A model generated the notes under the pieces. The model did not search any database. It saw nothing but the letters and a program-made list of their open reading frames with translations, and was not told the origin of the DNA. From Xanthobacteraceae bacterium (lineage in GTDB: Bacteria; Pseudomonadota; Alphaproteobacteria; Rhizobiales; Xanthobacteraceae), in NCBI GenBank assembly GCA_030037185.1, contig JASHRR010000172.1:1-8024 (forward strand): DNA of 8,024 bases. Direction: 5' to 3'. Each line of letters starts with the position of its first letter. The first letter of the stretch is position 1. Position numbers and translations under genes: made by a program. Shown here one piece after another: positions 4,682 to 8,024 of this stretch.

Positions 4682-5024
4682 ACCAACCCACCGTTAGAAA
4701 GACTCGGCACGACCGCTATTTTGGTCGGATTCCGTACACCAAGTCTTAACGATCGAGAGGGCGCTTTGTTGCACGCGAGGGACACACATATGGCAGAGTT
4801 GGGTCGCCGACACTACGCAATTTTCCGGAAGCTCTTGACGGCGCCATTGCACACGACCATTGTGCGGCGCCATGAACGGCCTTTCGGCGATTTGCGGCAT
4901 TTGCCCGGAGATTATCGGCTAGCACCACGCTGGCCGAGGCCGTCTTTTCTCGCCCCGAGATGAATGGACGCCCGGCCAGCGGGAGCCTGCCGCATTTGCG
5001 TGCCCCTTCCGGTCTCAGGCATTA
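4682..5024. other. Divergent spacer between the secreted-protein gene and cysS; no gene seen
   Basis: The 343 bases contain only short frames with no convincing ribosome-binding site or protein-like composition (for example 4721-4963 plus). The spacer must hold the promoters for both flanking genes. Candidate cysS signals are TTGACG (4835-4840) and CATTGT (4858-4863) with a 17-base gap. On the cysS strand it also holds a bulged hairpin (4840-4871). A small inverted repeat, CGACC (4710-4714) and GGTCG (4723-4727), lies close to the other gene. No tRNA-like cloverleaf was recognised. Confidence 0.5.
4835..4871 (+). promoter_or_regulatory. Candidate cysS promoter overlapping a bulged hairpin
   Basis: TTGACG at 4835-4840 matches five of six -35 consensus bases, and CATTGT at 4858-4863 is a poor -10 at a 17-base spacing. 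The same segment forms an inverted repeat: GGCGCC (4840-4845), a three-base bulge ATT, GCACA (4849-4853), loop CGACCAT, TGTGC (4861-4865) and GGCGCC (4866-4871). It lies about 150 bases before the cysS ATG. Whether it works as DNA (operator) or RNA (leader hairpin) is open. Confidence 0.28.
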
Positions 5025-6460
<1,436 letters not shown>

Positions 6461-6464
<4 letters not shown>

Positions 6465-6970
6465 CCTCCCCGGCCAAATCGCCCGCCGGCCTGCGGCCGT
6501 TTCTCTTAAGCGACACGCCGTTGCTCGCCGAAATCTTCCGCGCCAGCATCGCGGAGCTCACGACCGACGACTACACCGAGGCGCAGCAGGCCGCCTGGAT
6601 GGCCTCGGCCGGCGACGAAACGGCGTTTGGCGAGCGGCTGACGGGCGAGTTGACCCTGGTCGCCACGATCGAAGGCGCCGCGGTTGGCTTTGCGGCTCTC
6701 ACCGGCAGCAATGTTATCGACATGCTGTATGTCCATCCCGCGGTGGCCGGGCGGGGCATCGGGGCCCAGCTCTGCGATGCAATCGAAAAGCTTGCGGCGG
6801 CACGCGGCGCCGCCAAGCTCACCGCCGACGCGAGCGACTCCGCCCTCGGCTTCTTCACGCGCCGCGGTTTTGTGCCGCAACGGCGCAATTCGATATCGCG
6901 AAACGACGAGTGGCTTGCCAATACCACGGTCGAGAAAACGTTATCTGCGGGACGCCGGAGCGCATCATGA
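6461..6970 (+). CDS. GNAT-family N-acetyltransferase
   Basis: This 169-residue protein of the Gcn5-related acetyltransferase fold transfers an acetyl group from acetyl-CoA to an amine; the substrate is unknown. Residues 9-20 ([12 protein letters not shown]) form the usual first strand of the LRPxxxxD type. [20 protein letters not shown] (67-86) is the central beta hairpin. [14 protein letters not shown] (84-97) contains the acetyl-CoA pyrophosphate loop (Q/R-x-x-G-x-G/A). The last conserved block is [17 protein letters not shown] (127-143), where GFF..RGF is typical of the family. The ATG at 6461 overlaps the cysS stop (ATGA) and uses a strong GGAGG seven bases upstream, inside the cysS end, so translation is coupled. 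In relatives this gene commonly sits between cysS and cimA, suggesting a conserved neighbourhood without proving a joint function. The basic tail SAGRRSAS may be a diverged end. Confidence 0.94.
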
Positions 6971-7032
6971 GCCGCCTCGAAGCGAAATGGGAGAGGACAG
7001 ATGCCGGAGCGGCCCCGGTGGTGGCTGCGTCA

Positions 7033-7170
7033 AGGCTTGGCGAAGCCTCCCGCTTCTCCCCTCCCCCACAAGCGGGGAGGCCCAACGGATGAGCCTAGCG
7101 CCAATGGGGGCGTCCGTTGGGGTCGCCCGTATCGGGCGCCAGGTCCGCCGGCAACGCGGCGGGCGCCGCC
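7033..7170. repeat. Array of five consecutive hairpins between the GNAT gene and cimA
   Basis: Five inverted repeats follow one another in 138 bases. (1) AGGCTT-GGCG-AAGCCT at 7033-7048. (2) CCTCCCC (7060-7066) with GGGGAGG (7074-7080). (3) CCCAACGGA (7081-7089) with TCCGTTGGG (7113-7121). (4) CGCCCG-TAT-CGGGCG at 7124-7138. (5) GGCGG-GCG-CCGCC at 7158-7170. All stems are perfect, five to nine base pairs. The second resembles the palindrome at 3564-3588 in inverse orientation, so part of the array is probably a mobile-type intergenic palindrome. The first lies 62 bases after the GNAT stop and could help end the cysS-GNAT transcript, although no T-run follows any stem. The spacer (6971-7217) has no convincing gene. 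Confidence 0.6.
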
Positions 7171-7217
7171 CCTGCAGCTGTCGTCTGTCCTGCGTGCTCT
7201 GGGATCGGTGGTAAAAA

Positions 7218-8024
<807 letters not shown>

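Noticed and set aside
6967..7092. Possible 41-residue peptide starting [10 protein letters not shown] at an ATGA overlap with the GNAT stop
   Set aside because: There is no convincing ribosome-binding site and most of the product is translated palindrome sequence; no evidence of coding.

Overview
The window is a GC-rich chromosomal segment with the look of an alphaproteobacterium of the order Hyphomicrobiales (Rhizobiales), most likely from the Bradyrhizobium / Rhodopseudomonas / Xanthobacteraceae neighbourhood. The reasons are a DUF2865 envelope protein, the gene order cysS - GNAT acetyltransferase - citramalate synthase, several small conserved-hypothetical proteins of the kind I associate with that group, and palindromic CTCCCCG / GCTTCGTC spacer elements. 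This placement is inference from gene content. No rRNA or other phylogenetic marker was compared.

Layout. Positions 1-719 (minus strand) hold the start of a kdp high-affinity potassium-transport operon: an unannotated 27-codon membrane-peptide gene, then kdpF (29 aa), then the first 156 codons of kdpA, which runs off the left edge. Positions 720-1313 contain no convincing gene. They hold the kdp leader, with two back-to-back hairpins, and an AT-rich block with possible divergent promoters. Two small plus-strand conserved-hypothetical genes follow (1314-1568 and 1641-2081); the second looks like a degenerate Rossmann/methyltransferase fold. Convergent to them is a 413-codon DUF2865 exported protein (2137-3378, minus) with a proline-rich octapeptide tandem repeat. 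A palindromic spacer element (about 3564-3656) separates it from a zeta-class glutathione S-transferase, maleylacetoacetate isomerase-like (3667-4302, minus), which is preceded by a small six-cysteine secreted protein (4376-4681, minus).

After a divergent 343-base spacer the plus strand carries cysS (cysteinyl-tRNA synthetase, 5025-6464). It overlaps by four bases a GNAT acetyltransferase gene (6461-6970). A 247-base spacer packed with consecutive hairpins leads to the first 269 codons of citramalate synthase cimA (7218 to the right edge).

Functionally the window is mostly housekeeping and transport: K+ scavenging (KdpF/KdpA), aromatic-acid catabolism (MaiA-like), charging of tRNA-Cys, and citramalate-route isoleucine synthesis. 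I see no tRNA or rRNA gene, no transposase, no CRISPR array and no phage gene. The most interesting items are the extra small membrane gene translationally coupled to kdpF, the hairpin arrays in the kdp leader and upstream of cimA, and the octapeptide repeat in the DUF2865 protein.
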